DNA of 58,610 bases from an uncultured bacterium (GTDB lineage: Bacteria; Bdellovibrionota_C; UBA2361; JANWWW01), in the NCBI GenBank assembly GCA_938038205.1, contig CALHSA010000005.1, positions 1-58,610 of the forward strand. The letters run 5' to 3'. The notes beneath the pieces were generated by a model that saw nothing but the letters and a program-made list of their open reading frames with translations, ran no database searches and was not told the DNA's origin. Below, piece by piece: positions 8,604-17,252 of this stretch. The translations under genes and the position numbers were made by a program. The first letter of the stretch is position 1. Each line of letters opens with the position of its first letter.

Positions 8604-9920
8604 ATGGAAACAAGGATACTAAACATAGAGGGAATGAATCTAGAGGAGAAAGCTTTTGCTAAACTTATTCTTCCAAATGGTGAATTTTTATTACCTACAA
8701 TAACTGGTACTGAGGGAGAAAATGCAATTGACATAAGAGATTTACGTAAAAACTCTGGTTATGTAACTTACGATCCTGGATTTGGAAATACTGCATCGTG
8801 CCAAAGTTCAATAACATATATCTCAGAGGATGGAATTTTAAGGTATCGAGGTATAGCTATTGAGGAGCTAGCAGGAAAAGCTACATTCTTAGAAGTTGCA
8901 TATTTGCTTCTATATGGAAAACTACCTAGCGATACTGAGCTAAAAAATTTTGAATCTAGTATTCTTAGACGAATGGCTTTACACGAGGATCTAAAAAGAC
9001 AATTTGATGTTTATCCTAGAGATGCTCATCCCATGGCTATTCTGGCTTCCGTGGTCTCCAGTCTTGCTGCTTTTTACACTGATGAGAAAATTGGTGATCC
9101 GGAATCAGTTTATAAAAACGCTACAAGATTAATTGCCAAATTCCCCACAATTGCAGCTTACAGTTATAAGAAAAGTATTGGTCATCCGTACATTTATCCG
9201 CGTCAAGATTTGAATTATTGCGAGAATTTTCTCCACATGATGTTTAATCATCCATCGTGTAGTTACGAGATAATTCCTGAGGTTGTTGAAGCCTTGGATT
9301 TACTTTTTATTCTTCATGCAGACCATGAGCAAAACTGTTCAACTTCAACTGCTCGATTAGTTAGATCAAGTCAATCAAACATTTTTGCTTGTATAACTAG
9401 CGCAATATGTGCTTTGTGGGGTCCTAGGCACGGAGGAGCGAATGAAGCGGTAATTAATATGTTAAATAGTATTAAAAATGAAGGAATTTCACCATCCGAC
9501 TTCGTTGAAAGAGTTAAGAAAAAGCAAACTAGGTTGATGGGATTTGGCCATAGAGTGTACAAAAATTATGATCCGCGGGCAAAAATCATTAAAGATGCAT
9601 GCCACAGACTTTTAAAAAGACTTAATCGTCAGGATCAACTTTTAGATATTGCACTAGAGCTAGAGGAGATCGCTCTTAATGATGAATACTTTATTGAACG
9701 GAAACTTTATCCAAATGTTGATTTTTACTCAGGGATTATGTACCAAGCTATTGGAATTCCAACCAAAGCTTTTACCGTTATGTTCGCTATTGGGCGATTG
9801 CCGGGTTGGCTCTCTCAAATAATTGAGTTTGATTCTGATCCTGATAATAAAATAGGAAGACCAAGACAAATTTATCAGGGACCAAATAAAACAAATTACA
9901 TTCCTATTCTCAGTAGGTAA
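8604..9920 (+). CDS. gltA: Citrate synthase
   Basis: It condenses acetyl-CoA and oxaloacetate, the entry step of the citric acid cycle. The three catalytic residues are in place: His in GPRHGGANEAV, His in GFGHRVYKNYDPRA, and Asp in NVDFYSGIMY. LHADHEQNCSTSTARLV is the family signature. The N-terminal beta domain (LPNGEFLLPTITGTEG, then YVTYDPGFGNTASC) and the length of 438 residues place it with the Gram-negative GltA-type enzymes. It is a single-gene unit, convergent with efp 24 bases downstream. Confidence 0.95.
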   Translation: METRILNIEGMNLEEKAFAKLILPNGEFLLPTITGTEGENAIDIRDLRKNSGYVTYDPGFGNTASCQSSITYISEDGILRYRGIAIEELAGKATFLEVAYLLLYGKLPSDTELKNFESSILRRMALHEDLKRQFDVYPRDAHPMAILASVVSSLAAFYTDEKIGDPESVYKNATRLIAKFPTIAAYSYKKSIGHPYIYPRQDLNYCENFLHMMFNHPSCSYEIIPEVVEALDLLFILHADHEQNCSTSTARLVRSSQSNIFACITSAICALWGPRHGGANEAVINMLNSIKNEGISPSDFVERVKKKQTRLMGFGHRVYKNYDPRAKIIKDACHRLLKRLNRQDQLLDIALELEEIALNDEYFIERKLYPNVDFYSGIMYQAIGIPTKAFTVMFAIGRLPGWLSQIIEFDSDPDNKIGRPRQIYQGPNKTNYIPILSR

Positions 9921-9944
9921 AAAATTAGTGAAAAGCTGACTAAG

Positions 9945-10508
9945 TTATTTTTTTTCTGCTCTCCCTAAGTAAGATCCATCTGATGTGCTTACAATAATTC
10001 TTTCCCCCTGAGAAATAAACGGGGGAACTGTTGTCTGTAATCCTGTTTCTAAAGTTGCAATCTTACCAACATTCGTAACAGATGCACCTTTTATCTCAGG
10101 AGGAGTCTCAATTACCGTTAACTCAACTTTTGGTGGAAGTACAATTCCTATTGGCTGGTCATTAAATTTAATGAGTTGCACTTTTGTGTTTGGCAATAAA
10201 AACAACCTCTCTTGCTCAAGATCTGCTGATTTTATTGTTACAATCTCAGAGGTTGAGGGAATAAAAAAATAACACTCACCTTGCTCATCATATAAAAATT
10301 CAGCATCAATATAAAAAACATCAGCCTCTTCAACATCGGCCATTGAATTGTACCTAACTTCAGTTGATAGTCCGGTTAAAAGATTACGAAGCTTGAGTTG
10401 AACAACGGGCATTCCTTTTCCTGGAGCATAATATTCATAATCTATAACCTTGTGAGGTTGATTATTGTACAAAATAAAAGTTCCTTTTTTACACTCCTTC
10501 GCTTTCAT
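9945..10508 (-). CDS. efp: Translation elongation factor P
   Basis: EF-P relieves ribosome stalling at polyproline. The modifiable loop reads YYAPGKGMPVV, keeping the lysine of PGKG, followed by KLRNLLTGLSTEV and domains II and III (IGIVLPPKVELTVIETPP, then ETGLQTTVPPFISQGERI). I start it at the ATG at 10506-10508, giving 187 residues, the family norm. The frame stays open to 10562, but that stretch is the terminator of the upstream basic-protein gene. No Shine-Dalgarno sequence is present; TACTAT at 10516-10521 could be the -10 of a leaderless message. The modifying enzymes are not in this window. Confidence 0.92.
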   Translation of the reverse strand: MKAKECKKGTFILYNNQPHKVIDYEYYAPGKGMPVVQLKLRNLLTGLSTEVRYNSMADVEEADVFYIDAEFLYDEQGECYFFIPSTSEIVTIKSADLEQERLFLLPNTKVQLIKFNDQPIGIVLPPKVELTVIETPPEIKGASVTNVGKIATLETGLQTTVPPFISQGERIIVSTSDGSYLGRAEKK

Positions 10509-10536
10509 TAATCGAATAGTACTAAATCTGCTAGGT

Positions 10537-10571
10537 AAAAAAAAACCTCCTTGGGCTACCACCCAAGGAGG
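10537..10571 (-). terminator. Rho-independent terminator of the small basic protein gene
   Basis: On the minus strand a perfect 10 bp stem (arms 10546-10555 and 10562-10571, loop 10556-10561) is followed by nine U residues (10545 down to 10537). It lies 29 bases after the stop codon at 10601 and just upstream of efp, isolating the two genes. Confidence 0.9.
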
Positions 10572-10600
10572 CTAAATGAGCATACAGCTCTGAACAGCAA

Positions 10601-10711
10601 TTATCTCCTGCTCGAAGTTCTCTTTTTTGAGGCAGAAGATTTTGCCGCAGTTTTTTTTGCTGGCTTTTTTGCTGCAGTTTTCTTTGCAGCAGGCTTCTTA
10701 CTCGTTGGCAT
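10601..10711 (-). CDS. 36-residue Lys/Ala-rich histone-like protein
   Basis: This very short gene encodes a highly basic peptide made of repeated KKPAAKKTAAKKPAKKTAAK-type units, ending in KKRTSSRR. About 14 of 36 residues are Lys and 3 are Arg, with Ala, Thr, Ser and Pro making most of the rest. The composition matches histone H1-like tails (Chlamydia Hc2, Bordetella BpH1, C-terminal tails of some HU proteins), so DNA binding or nucleoid compaction is the obvious guess. Evidence that it is real: a good Shine-Dalgarno sequence (AAGGAGAAG) before the ATG, a strong terminator 29 bases after the stop, and a perfect palindrome upstream. An alternative is binding of RNA or ribosomes. Confidence 0.78.
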   Translation of the reverse strand: MPTSKKPAAKKTAAKKPAKKTAAKSSASKKRTSSRR

Positions 10712-10734
10712 ATTTTCTTCTCCTTTTTTTATTC

Positions 10735-10759
10735 ATTGTGAAGCATAACGCTTCACAAT
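10735..10759. promoter_or_regulatory. Perfect palindrome upstream of the histone-like gene
   Basis: ATTGTGAAGC and GCTTCACAAT, perfect 10-base arms separated by ATAAC, start 24 bases upstream of the basic-protein start codon and 69 bases upstream of the divergent gene at 10828. It could be a repressor operator or a hairpin in the 5' leader of the basic-protein mRNA. There is no U-tract on either side, so a terminator is unlikely. Confidence 0.6.
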
Positions 10760-10827
10760 ATTTAGATTGCAAAAATTTTAAAACTTTATCAACAGATTTT
10801 TTTTTATTTTTCGCTTATACTTTTGGA

Positions 10828-11682
10828 ATGAGTATTTCTCTGTCAGATGAATCGTGGGAAGAAGCTGAAAAATTTGTCACTCTGATAGAACCGCTACCAA
10901 AAAGTTTGGTAACGGTTTTTAAACTGCTCTCAAGTGAATCTGATTCAATTTCTGATATTTCTCGAGCCTCTTTTAATCGACTAGTAATCTCTCCTGTTTT
11001 TGCTGAACCAATTGAATCCTTTTCAAAACTTTATTTAGATTTGCTGAATTTTCAAAGAATTAAACAGATAACAGAATTAAGCGCAAATGACCTATTTGGT
11101 ATTCTTTTGGCAATTTACATATATGGTAAGATGAAAACATGTTTAAAACCTGAGGATCTTGCCTATATTCAACCTCGATTTTCTACCGAAGTAGATATTG
11201 CATGTGCTTTATCACTATGTTTTTCAGGATGCACAATACTAGATGGAATCTTTGTTTCTGCAGGCAAATTTTTTGCGTTAAGTCTTGTTGGAGAGAAAGA
11301 TATCAAGCTTTACACCGAATATAGAAGATTTTTAAGAACAAGAAACTTTGTATTTGACAAAGAATATGAGCTTGAAAAATTTGGATGTACATTAGAGCAA
11401 ATTGCTAGTGCCTGCTTTTTAAGCTTAGGAGCAACTAGCAAGCAGTTAGAAGGATATGTAAATTGGTGTCTAAGTCCTTCTGCACCAATTGAAAAATCAG
11501 CATATAAATTTTGGATTATCAATAAATGGATAAACTCACTAATACTTCAAAAATCACCTCCCGATATGGAGCACAAAGTTGAATTCTATCCCCCAACCGA
11601 ACTTCAGAGTGTTTTCTTTGAAGTGATTGAGAAAATTTTAAGCAACCAAACGGGACTTAGTTTGTGGCTTGAAAAGAATTAA
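10828..11682 (+). CDS. Hypothetical protein, possibly a diverged HDOD domain
   Basis: I do not recognise this 284-residue protein with certainty. It has EPLPKSLVTVFKLLSSESDSI near the front, which resembles the opening of HDOD signalling domains, and FDKEYELEKFGCTLEQIASA in its second half, where HDOD proteins have a similar E-x-E-x-FG stretch. The metal-binding HD residues of true HD domains are absent, as in HDOD. The start is placed at the ATG at 10828; TATACT at 10816-10821 lies 6 bases before it and would give a leaderless message. The frame is open from 10627 but that part lies opposite the small basic-protein gene. The 3' end overlaps the convergent patatin gene by 26 bases. Confidence 0.6.
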   Translation: MSISLSDESWEEAEKFVTLIEPLPKSLVTVFKLLSSESDSISDISRASFNRLVISPVFAEPIESFSKLYLDLLNFQRIKQITELSANDLFGILLAIYIYGKMKTCLKPEDLAYIQPRFSTEVDIACALSLCFSGCTILDGIFVSAGKFFALSLVGEKDIKLYTEYRRFLRTRNFVFDKEYELEKFGCTLEQIASACFLSLGATSKQLEGYVNWCLSPSAPIEKSAYKFWIINKWINSLILQKSPPDMEHKVEFYPPTELQSVFFEVIEKILSNQTGLSLWLEKN

Positions 11683-12796
11683 TCTTTTGACAAATTTGGT
11701 GCGCTTTTGATCTACCTGAATCAATTCCTCTTCGGATAAGCTCTCTGACAAAATCTGGGTTTAAGGTCACATAGGTTGCAGCCTCAAAAGCCAAATCCTC
11801 CCCAAGTTTTGATTCAAGAAATTTGAAGAGAGGATAAATTGGACCGAACTCTTTAAGTCTTCTTCCAATTACCAAATCTTTAAGAATCGGACCTAGTGGC
11901 TCTGAAACTTCTTCATATACAAGAACCTTAGGTGAAACACAGTAATCCTTTTCAAAATTCGCTAACTCCCATGAAGGCTTTGAATCTGGCGATAGACCTA
12001 ATGATTTTTTCCAAAAATTACGACCCGAGACATCAATAACTAGAACACAATCAGCACCTAATCTAACAGCTGGATCTATTGGGATATTTTGAACGAAACC
12101 ACCATCAATAAAAATAGCATCATTTGACTCGAAATCGAGCTTAAATGGAGGCATTATTGTTGGAAGAGCAGCAGAGGCTAAACAATGCGATGCAGTTAAT
12201 TCATTTACGAAACGTACAGTATACAATTTTGAGTGGTTAAAAAATTTTTTAACATCCTCAGTACATTGAACAAAAAAAACACCTCTACGATCAGTTTGCT
12301 CAACCATCGTAGTCATTAAACCTACCCCTTTTAAATTAGCTTCATTAGTTTTTATTCCACCGTATTCAAGGCGGAGTCTCTCAAGCAGCTCATAAAGAGG
12401 CTTCGGATTCAATATTGAACTTTTCGGGACCGGTATTGAATTAAGCCGCCTAAGTTTTATTGCCCAAAAAAGACCCTTTACAAAATCTAAGACTTTAAAA
12501 GGTTCAAAAGTATTATCAAATCTTCGAGCTAGCCAAAGGTTTACTAAATTCTCAACAGCTGACTTAATACCATGTTTCACCATAAGACTTAATAGGAACG
12601 CGTTAATTGAGCCAACGCTTGAGCCTACCATAACGTGAAAATTAACATCTAATTTACTAGTTAATCCTTTTAAAAACCCAGCCTGGTAAGCAGCTCTAAC
12701 ACCTCCTCCAGACAGTACTAACCCAAGTGGAGAAAATATTCTGTCTCTCCCGCCAAAATGAAAAATAAAATCTCGAGGATTTCGAAAACCTGGCAC
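11657..12796 (-). CDS. Patatin-like phospholipase
   Basis: This is a lipid acyl hydrolase with a Ser-Asp dyad. The oxyanion motif GGGVRAAYQAGF, the nucleophile elbow GSSVGS (catalytic Ser) and the Asp motif DGGFVQ are all in place, followed by NIPIDPAVRLGADCVLVIDV. Length is 379 residues with no clear signal peptide, so it may act at the cytoplasmic face of the membrane. It is divergent from cmk by 47 bases. Substrate is not predictable. Confidence 0.88.
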   Translation of the reverse strand: MPGFRNPRDFIFHFGGRDRIFSPLGLVLSGGGVRAAYQAGFLKGLTSKLDVNFHVMVGSSVGSINAFLLSLMVKHGIKSAVENLVNLWLARRFDNTFEPFKVLDFVKGLFWAIKLRRLNSIPVPKSSILNPKPLYELLERLRLEYGGIKTNEANLKGVGLMTTMVEQTDRRGVFFVQCTEDVKKFFNHSKLYTVRFVNELTASHCLASAALPTIMPPFKLDFESNDAIFIDGGFVQNIPIDPAVRLGADCVLVIDVSGRNFWKKSLGLSPDSKPSWELANFEKDYCVSPKVLVYEEVSEPLGPILKDLVIGRRLKEFGPIYPLFKFLESKLGEDLAFEAATYVTLNPDFVRELIRRGIDSGRSKAHQICQKINSFQATN

Positions 12797-12843
12797 TTTA
12801 TCTCTCTTTATTTTTGATTATTTAAGTATACTAATGGATTTAA

Positions 12844-13503
12844 GTGATTGTAACAGTTGATGGTCCATCTGGAGTAGGTAAATCAAGTTTAACAAATCGT
12901 GTAGCAACTGAGCTTAATTTTAAGGTTTTGTATAGTGGCTTAATTTATAGAAAATTTGCTCAGATAGTTAGAAATACAGTGGGTGATATAAGGCTGTTAG
13001 ATAATAATTTAATTAGAGATTTAACCGATGAACATCGGGTAGATTTACTTATGGCAGCAAGAGGGGAGATAGATAGGTCTGAGCTTGCTCAGTTCGCTGA
13101 GCTAGCGTCTATAATCTCAGCTATACCAGAGGTAAGGCGACGATTGCTGCCTATTCAAAGAGATTGCTACATAGGAATTGATTTTATTGCAGAGGGCAGG
13201 GATATGGGTTCAATAGTTTTCCCGAATGCAGATTTAAAGATATTTATTGATTGTACTTTGACAACCAAGATTAGTAGGCGTCTAAAATCAATAAGCTGTG
13301 ATACAAATCAGATTAATTTCAATGTGAACCAGCATCAGATTAATATTGCCATGAAATTTGTTTCAAGAGATTTAAGGGACTTACATAGAGAAATTGCTCC
13401 CACTAAAAAACCCGAGGGTGCTGTCTTCATCCTTAATGAGAACAGTTTTGAAAAATTGGTGAAAAAGGTTGTTAGATTGATTAAATTAAAAAAGCTTGAT
13501 TAA
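12844..13503 (+). CDS. cmk: Cytidylate kinase
   Basis: It phosphorylates CMP and dCMP. The P-loop VDGPSGVGKSS opens the protein at residue 5; DFIAEGRDMGSIVFPNADLKIFID is the second signature and RDLRDLHREIAPTKKPEGAVFI matches the C-terminal CMP-binding and Arg region. Start is GTG at 12844, two residues before the usual core; TATACT 11 bases before it is a possible -10. Length 219 residues is normal. It precedes rpsA by 38 bases, a pairing conserved in many proteobacteria. Confidence 0.92.
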   Translation: MIVTVDGPSGVGKSSLTNRVATELNFKVLYSGLIYRKFAQIVRNTVGDIRLLDNNLIRDLTDEHRVDLLMAARGEIDRSELAQFAELASIISAIPEVRRRLLPIQRDCYIGIDFIAEGRDMGSIVFPNADLKIFIDCTLTTKISRRLKSISCDTNQINFNVNQHQINIAMKFVSRDLRDLHREIAPTKKPEGAVFILNENSFEKLVKKVVRLIKLKKLD

Positions 13504-13541
13504 TTTGAATTTAAACAGTTTTCATAATAAACTTAACTTCA

Positions 13542-15212
13542 ATGGTTGAAGATGCAGAATCAATAAGTTTTCAGCAGCTTTTTAAGAAAATAAACCTTAC
13601 AAAAATAATAGGGGAGATATTTCAAGCGAAAGTAATAGAAATTACAAGAGATTACATCTACCTTGACATAGGATTTAAAAGTATAGCTGTATGTGAATCA
13701 AGAGAGATTTTAGATCCTTATGGAAATCCAACCCTCAAGAAGGGTGATGAAGTGGAAGTGTTAATTACTGGAATTAACGAATCAACTGGTCAAGCCATGG
13801 CCTCAATAACTCAAGCAACCCAATTAAAGGCATGGAGAAAGGCGCTCGAAGCTTACAAAAATGGAACTCCCGTGGTTGGTAAAGTTGTAATGAAAGTTAA
13901 GGGAGGTCTACAAGTTGATATAGGAATTCCCGCTTTTTTACCGCAAAGTCAGGTAGATGTGGTGCCAACCAAAAATCTTGATAAGTTTATTGGTCAACAA
14001 TTAGAGTTTTTAATTACCAAAATAAATGAAAATCAAGGTAATGTGGTTGTTAGTAGGAAAGGATTCTTATTAGCTAAGAGACAGGAGCTTCGATCTGAAA
14101 CATTAAAGCTTATTCAAGAGGGACTTATAATTGAGGGTACAGTTAAGGGATTTACGGATTATGGGGCTTTTGTAGATATAGGAGGTGTAGAAGGGTTTCT
14201 ACACATTTCAGACATCTCTTGGGGTCGTTGTAACCATCCCTCAGAAAAGTTACAAGTAGGACAAAAGATTGTTGTTGTAGTTTTAAAATTTGATCCAGAG
14301 AAAGAAAGGATTTCTTTGGGTCTTAAGCAGCTTCAACCAGATCCATGGCTTTCTGTCCATGAGAAATATTTCATCGGATCAAGGGCTCAAGGAAGGGCTG
14401 TAGAAGTTACACCTGATGGAGGAATAATCGTCGAGGTAGAAGAAGGTATAGAGGCTTTTATTCCCTCCACAGAACTAAGCTGGACTAAAAAAGTTCCAAA
14501 CGTGAGTCGTATAGTAGCAGATAGAGAGAGAGTTGAATTTTTAATAACAGAGATTGATGAGAGTATAAATATGTTACGGGGCTCTATCAAACAGCTGTAT
14601 CCAAGTCCTTGGGAAGAGCTCACAAAAAAAATTCAAGTTGGTTCTAGGTTAAAAGCGCCAATAACTTCGGTTACAGATTTTGGAATATTTGTCAGATTAA
14701 CCCCGGAAATTGATGGCCTTGTTCATTCTTCTGATTTCTCATGGACAAAGAAAATCACAAACCCAAAACAAATTCATTCAATGTTTAAAAAAGGGCAAGA
14801 AGTTGAAGTGATTGTACTAGATATAGACCCAGTCGCGGAGAAAGTTTCTTTGGGAATAAAACAGTTAACACCTGATCCATGGCCTGACATAGCTTCTCGC
14901 TATCCAAAAGGTAGAAGAGTTAAAGCAAAGGTAAAACAGATTCTTGATTTTGGAATAATTGTTGAACTCGAGGAAGATTTAGATGGTTTAATTCATTTAT
15001 CCGAATTAGACATTCAAAAAGGAGAGGATTTAAAATCCAAGTATCCTGAAGGAACTGAGATTGAATGTGAGGTAATTAAGGTAGACCATGCTCAGAGAAG
15101 ATTAGGTCTAAGTGAAAAAGCGTGCAAGAGGAAAGAGGTTCAAGGTGCAACGACCCACAGTGGTGCTGTAACTTTCCTTGACATTCTTAAGCAAAAATTG
15201 CAAAAAGAGTAA
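13542..15212 (+). CDS. rpsA: 30S ribosomal protein S1
   Basis: S1 binds mRNA on the 30S subunit and helps initiation on structured or weak leaders. Six S1 (OB-fold) repeats can be counted in 556 residues, starting near residues 25, 110, 195, 280, 365 and 455; the third (GTVKGFTDYGAFVDIGGVEG) and the fifth and sixth are closest to the family consensus. Length equals that of E. coli S1. CATAAT 13 bases before the ATG may be a -10. A full-length S1 is notable next to the many genes here without Shine-Dalgarno sequences. Confidence 0.95.
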   Translation: MVEDAESISFQQLFKKINLTKIIGEIFQAKVIEITRDYIYLDIGFKSIAVCESREILDPYGNPTLKKGDEVEVLITGINESTGQAMASITQATQLKAWRKALEAYKNGTPVVGKVVMKVKGGLQVDIGIPAFLPQSQVDVVPTKNLDKFIGQQLEFLITKINENQGNVVVSRKGFLLAKRQELRSETLKLIQEGLIIEGTVKGFTDYGAFVDIGGVEGFLHISDISWGRCNHPSEKLQVGQKIVVVVLKFDPEKERISLGLKQLQPDPWLSVHEKYFIGSRAQGRAVEVTPDGGIIVEVEEGIEAFIPSTELSWTKKVPNVSRIVADRERVEFLITEIDESINMLRGSIKQLYPSPWEELTKKIQVGSRLKAPITSVTDFGIFVRLTPEIDGLVHSSDFSWTKKITNPKQIHSMFKKGQEVEVIVLDIDPVAEKVSLGIKQLTPDPWPDIASRYPKGRRVKAKVKQILDFGIIVELEEDLDGLIHLSELDIQKGEDLKSKYPEGTEIECEVIKVDHAQRRLGLSEKACKRKEVQGATTHSGAVTFLDILKQKLQKE

Positions 15213-15215
15213 GCA

Positions 15216-15506
15216 TTAAATTTTAATACGAGAAATAAAATCCAATGAGAACAAAAAATTTATAGTTTTAGCTTTTTTCTCTTCAAAGAACTTCTCTTTG
15301 AAAAATCGAAATTTAACCTGCCAAACTAAAAATGAGATGAGTGATTTAAAGAAGTTTTTTGCGCTAGAAAATTCAATTAAACTCACATCAGGTGAAAGTA
15401 AACTTGTATTTAAACCCCGAAGAAAGAACTGATAGTCCCTTGTTTTACCCAACATTTCATCTATCATTGCCTCCAGTTTGCTTGCTTTCTCTAAGATATC
15501 TTTCAT
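15216..15506 (-). CDS. Hypothetical protein, 96 residues
   Basis: Unrecognised. The N-terminal half is helical and charged (DILEKASKLEAMIDEMLGKTRD), followed by a hydrophobic-aromatic part rich in Phe and Lys. It overlaps the upstream gene by 4 bases and so is probably co-translated with the BtuF-like protein. It is convergent with rpsA with 3 bases between. Confidence 0.55.
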   Translation of the reverse strand: MKDILEKASKLEAMIDEMLGKTRDYQFFLRGLNTSLLSPDVSLIEFSSAKNFFKSLISFLVWQVKFRFFKEKFFEEKKAKTINFLFSLDFISRIKI

Positions 15507-16294
15507 AATTTATGCCTAAACATCTGAAGATACGAAAGTTTATAAAAAGAGCCTTTTGGGGTCAAGTAGCCAGAGTCAAGATCAGCTAAAGCTGAAACTA
15601 TAATTCCGCCAGCTAAAAATAGCGAATCAGGGGATACGTCTAGAAATGAAACAACCTCTGGTTTAACGATGTAAACACATCCTCTTTTAACAGCCGAAAC
15701 ATTAGGAAAACTTTCTTCGTCAAAAAAACTTAAAATTACTCCAGAATCAGACTCTGAATTGACAATAATAACATCTGGATTAAAATCCGATAAATCTTTA
15801 AAACTGGTAACAGAATCAAACTCCACATCAAAATTTCGGCATGAGGCTAACCTGATAATATCATTTAGGTAAGCTCCGAAACAAACTATCGGATTCAAAT
15901 TTATAATAATGACAACTCTCTTTAATCTTATTCTATCGGGAAAATTGATCAGCCACGTTTTTATTTGGCTTTCGAATTTTTTAAAAACTTCATTACCAAA
16001 AGTATTTGAGTTTAGTGACTTGGAAATTAGATCATAAAAATTTTTAATACTGTCTAACTGATTGGGCCAACAAAAAATCCCGTTAAACAAACTTTTTCTA
16101 AACTGTTCTTCATCCTTCGAGGTTTTTAAAACTGCAACAGCTAAATCATCACACGGAATCAAATCTTTTGGGTTACCAAAAAACTCTGAACCAATAAGGG
16201 TAGCTTCTTGATGGCCTAGTCTTGTTGCAAAATAGTTATAGGTTCTAAGAGCACTTATTCCAAAAGCAATAGCCACTTTAAAAAATTTTCGCAC
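15503..16294 (-). CDS. Periplasmic-binding-protein-like protein related to BtuF
   Basis: The second half carries GAYLNDIIRLASCRNF followed by SFKDLSDFNPDVIIVNSES, the second-lobe signature of BtuF/FhuD-type binding proteins of vitamin B12 and siderophore importers, and ends with VKRGCVYIVKPEVVSF as those do. The first lobe is poorly conserved. Unlike true periplasmic members it has no convincing signal peptide or lipobox in the first 25 residues, and no BtuC/BtuD genes are near. It may be a cytoplasmic or decayed member. Length is 263 residues. The start is 19 bases from the divergent lipoprotein gene. Confidence 0.65.
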   Translation of the reverse strand: MRKFFKVAIAFGISALRTYNYFATRLGHQEATLIGSEFFGNPKDLIPCDDLAVAVLKTSKDEEQFRKSLFNGIFCWPNQLDSIKNFYDLISKSLNSNTFGNEVFKKFESQIKTWLINFPDRIRLKRVVIIINLNPIVCFGAYLNDIIRLASCRNFDVEFDSVTSFKDLSDFNPDVIIVNSESDSGVILSFFDEESFPNVSAVKRGCVYIVKPEVVSFLDVSPDSLFLAGGIIVSALADLDSGYLTPKGSFYKLSYLQMFRHKL

Positions 16295-16313
16295 AACCGA
16301 ATATTTTTTAAAG

Positions 16314-17042
16314 GTGTTTTGGTTTTTACTTTTGTTAACAGCTCTGATATCCTGTACAAAGAGTTTAACGTCGTCAGTAGAGGATAAATCATCTCATATT
16401 TTTGAGACGGACAAAATTGATTTTACATTAGATGAACTTCGGCCTTTTTACCCGTATATTCTCGAGTTAAAACCAAAATACATAAGTTTTATGCTTGGAA
16501 AAGAAACCTCCAGCCTGAAGGCGTATCTCCCCGATCAGGGAATTTTTGTAGAGTTGCGAAAAAAGGGAGCAATGATACAAAAATTACCCCCTAAAAAATT
16601 AAGTCGAAATGAAATGTTATTTTTTGCAAACATCATTCCAACTCCAACTCCAACTTTTATTTACATCTTAACACCTACTCCTCCAGAAATTAAAAAGCCA
16701 AAGAGAAACAAAGTTACTCAGAAACAGCAAACTCCGCGAATTCAATCAACAGTACCAACTGTTACACCCGGCCCAAGTCAGATAGTCTGGAGTGATGATA
16801 AGATTGCATTGGAAATTCTAAAAGGTAATGCTCCTAGAGATAGGTACGGGAATATTTTACATAAAGCATCTGGGGATGAAACTTTAACAGAGATAGTTGA
16901 GTGGTATTGCGGTAACACTGAACACCTAGAGGAAATATCAAAATTTAATGACGATCTACCAGTCGATGCAAAATTAGTTGAGGGGGTGGAGGTAAAAATT
17001 CCCTCTAAGTATGTGGTGAACACAAAAAAATATAAGAAGTAG
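16314..17042 (+). CDS. LysM-containing lipoprotein with Pro/Thr linker
   Basis: The first 14 residues form a short signal ending in the lipobox TALISC, so it should be lipidated and exported. A globular segment (about 35-105) leads into two proline/threonine-rich linkers (PTPTPTFIYILTPTPPE and TVPTVTPGPS) and a C-terminal LysM-like domain (GDETLTEIVEWYCGNTEHLE, ending VEVKIPSKYV) for peptidoglycan binding. A GTG at 16314 is the likely start. The architecture suggests an outer-membrane lipoprotein that reaches to the cell wall. Divergent from the BtuF-like gene; the tRNA-Ser gene follows. Confidence 0.75.
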   Translation: MFWFLLLLTALISCTKSLTSSVEDKSSHIFETDKIDFTLDELRPFYPYILELKPKYISFMLGKETSSLKAYLPDQGIFVELRKKGAMIQKLPPKKLSRNEMLFFANIIPTPTPTFIYILTPTPPEIKKPKRNKVTQKQQTPRIQSTVPTVTPGPSQIVWSDDKIALEILKGNAPRDRYGNILHKASGDETLTEIVEWYCGNTEHLEEISKFNDDLPVDAKLVEGVEVKIPSKYVVNTKKYKK

Positions 17043-17093
17043 CAGTTTAGTTGATATTTAATACATTAAATCTTTTTATTAAAATACCGTCAG

Positions 17094-17186
17094 GGAGAGG
17101 TGGCCGAGTGGTTGAAGGCGCGCGCTTGGAAAGCGCGTATGCGGCTAAAAACCGCATCGAGGGTTCGAATCCCTCTCTCTCCGCCA
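17094..17186 (+). tRNA. tRNA-Ser(GGA)
   Basis: The acceptor stem GGAGAGG pairs with TCTCTCC (last pair G-U), the anticodon loop is TTGGAAA giving anticodon GGA, the long variable arm folds as ATGCGG / CCGCAT, and the T-arm is GAGGG-TTCGAAT-CCCTC. Discriminator G is followed by an encoded CCA. The long variable arm is typical of serine tRNAs. Confidence 0.97.
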
Positions 17187-17252
17187 TCAAAATATTCATC
17201 ACCAAAAAATGTAACTTACACTATACTCTTAACATCTTAAGTGTACTAGGCT

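Noticed and set aside
10509-10562. Longer N terminus of EF-P
   Set aside because: It would translate the terminator of the upstream gene; EF-P family length fits the ATG at 10508.
10546-10571. AAGGAGG and CCTCCTT in the terminator near 10550 as Shine-Dalgarno/anti-Shine-Dalgarno switch for efp
   Set aside because: The AAGGAGG is 38 bases from the efp ATG, too far to act, and the U-tract marks a simple terminator.
10627-10827. Hydrophobic N-terminal extension of the 10828 gene
   Set aside because: The stretch is the reverse strand of the basic-protein gene; its Lys/Ala codons read as Phe/Ala-like runs.
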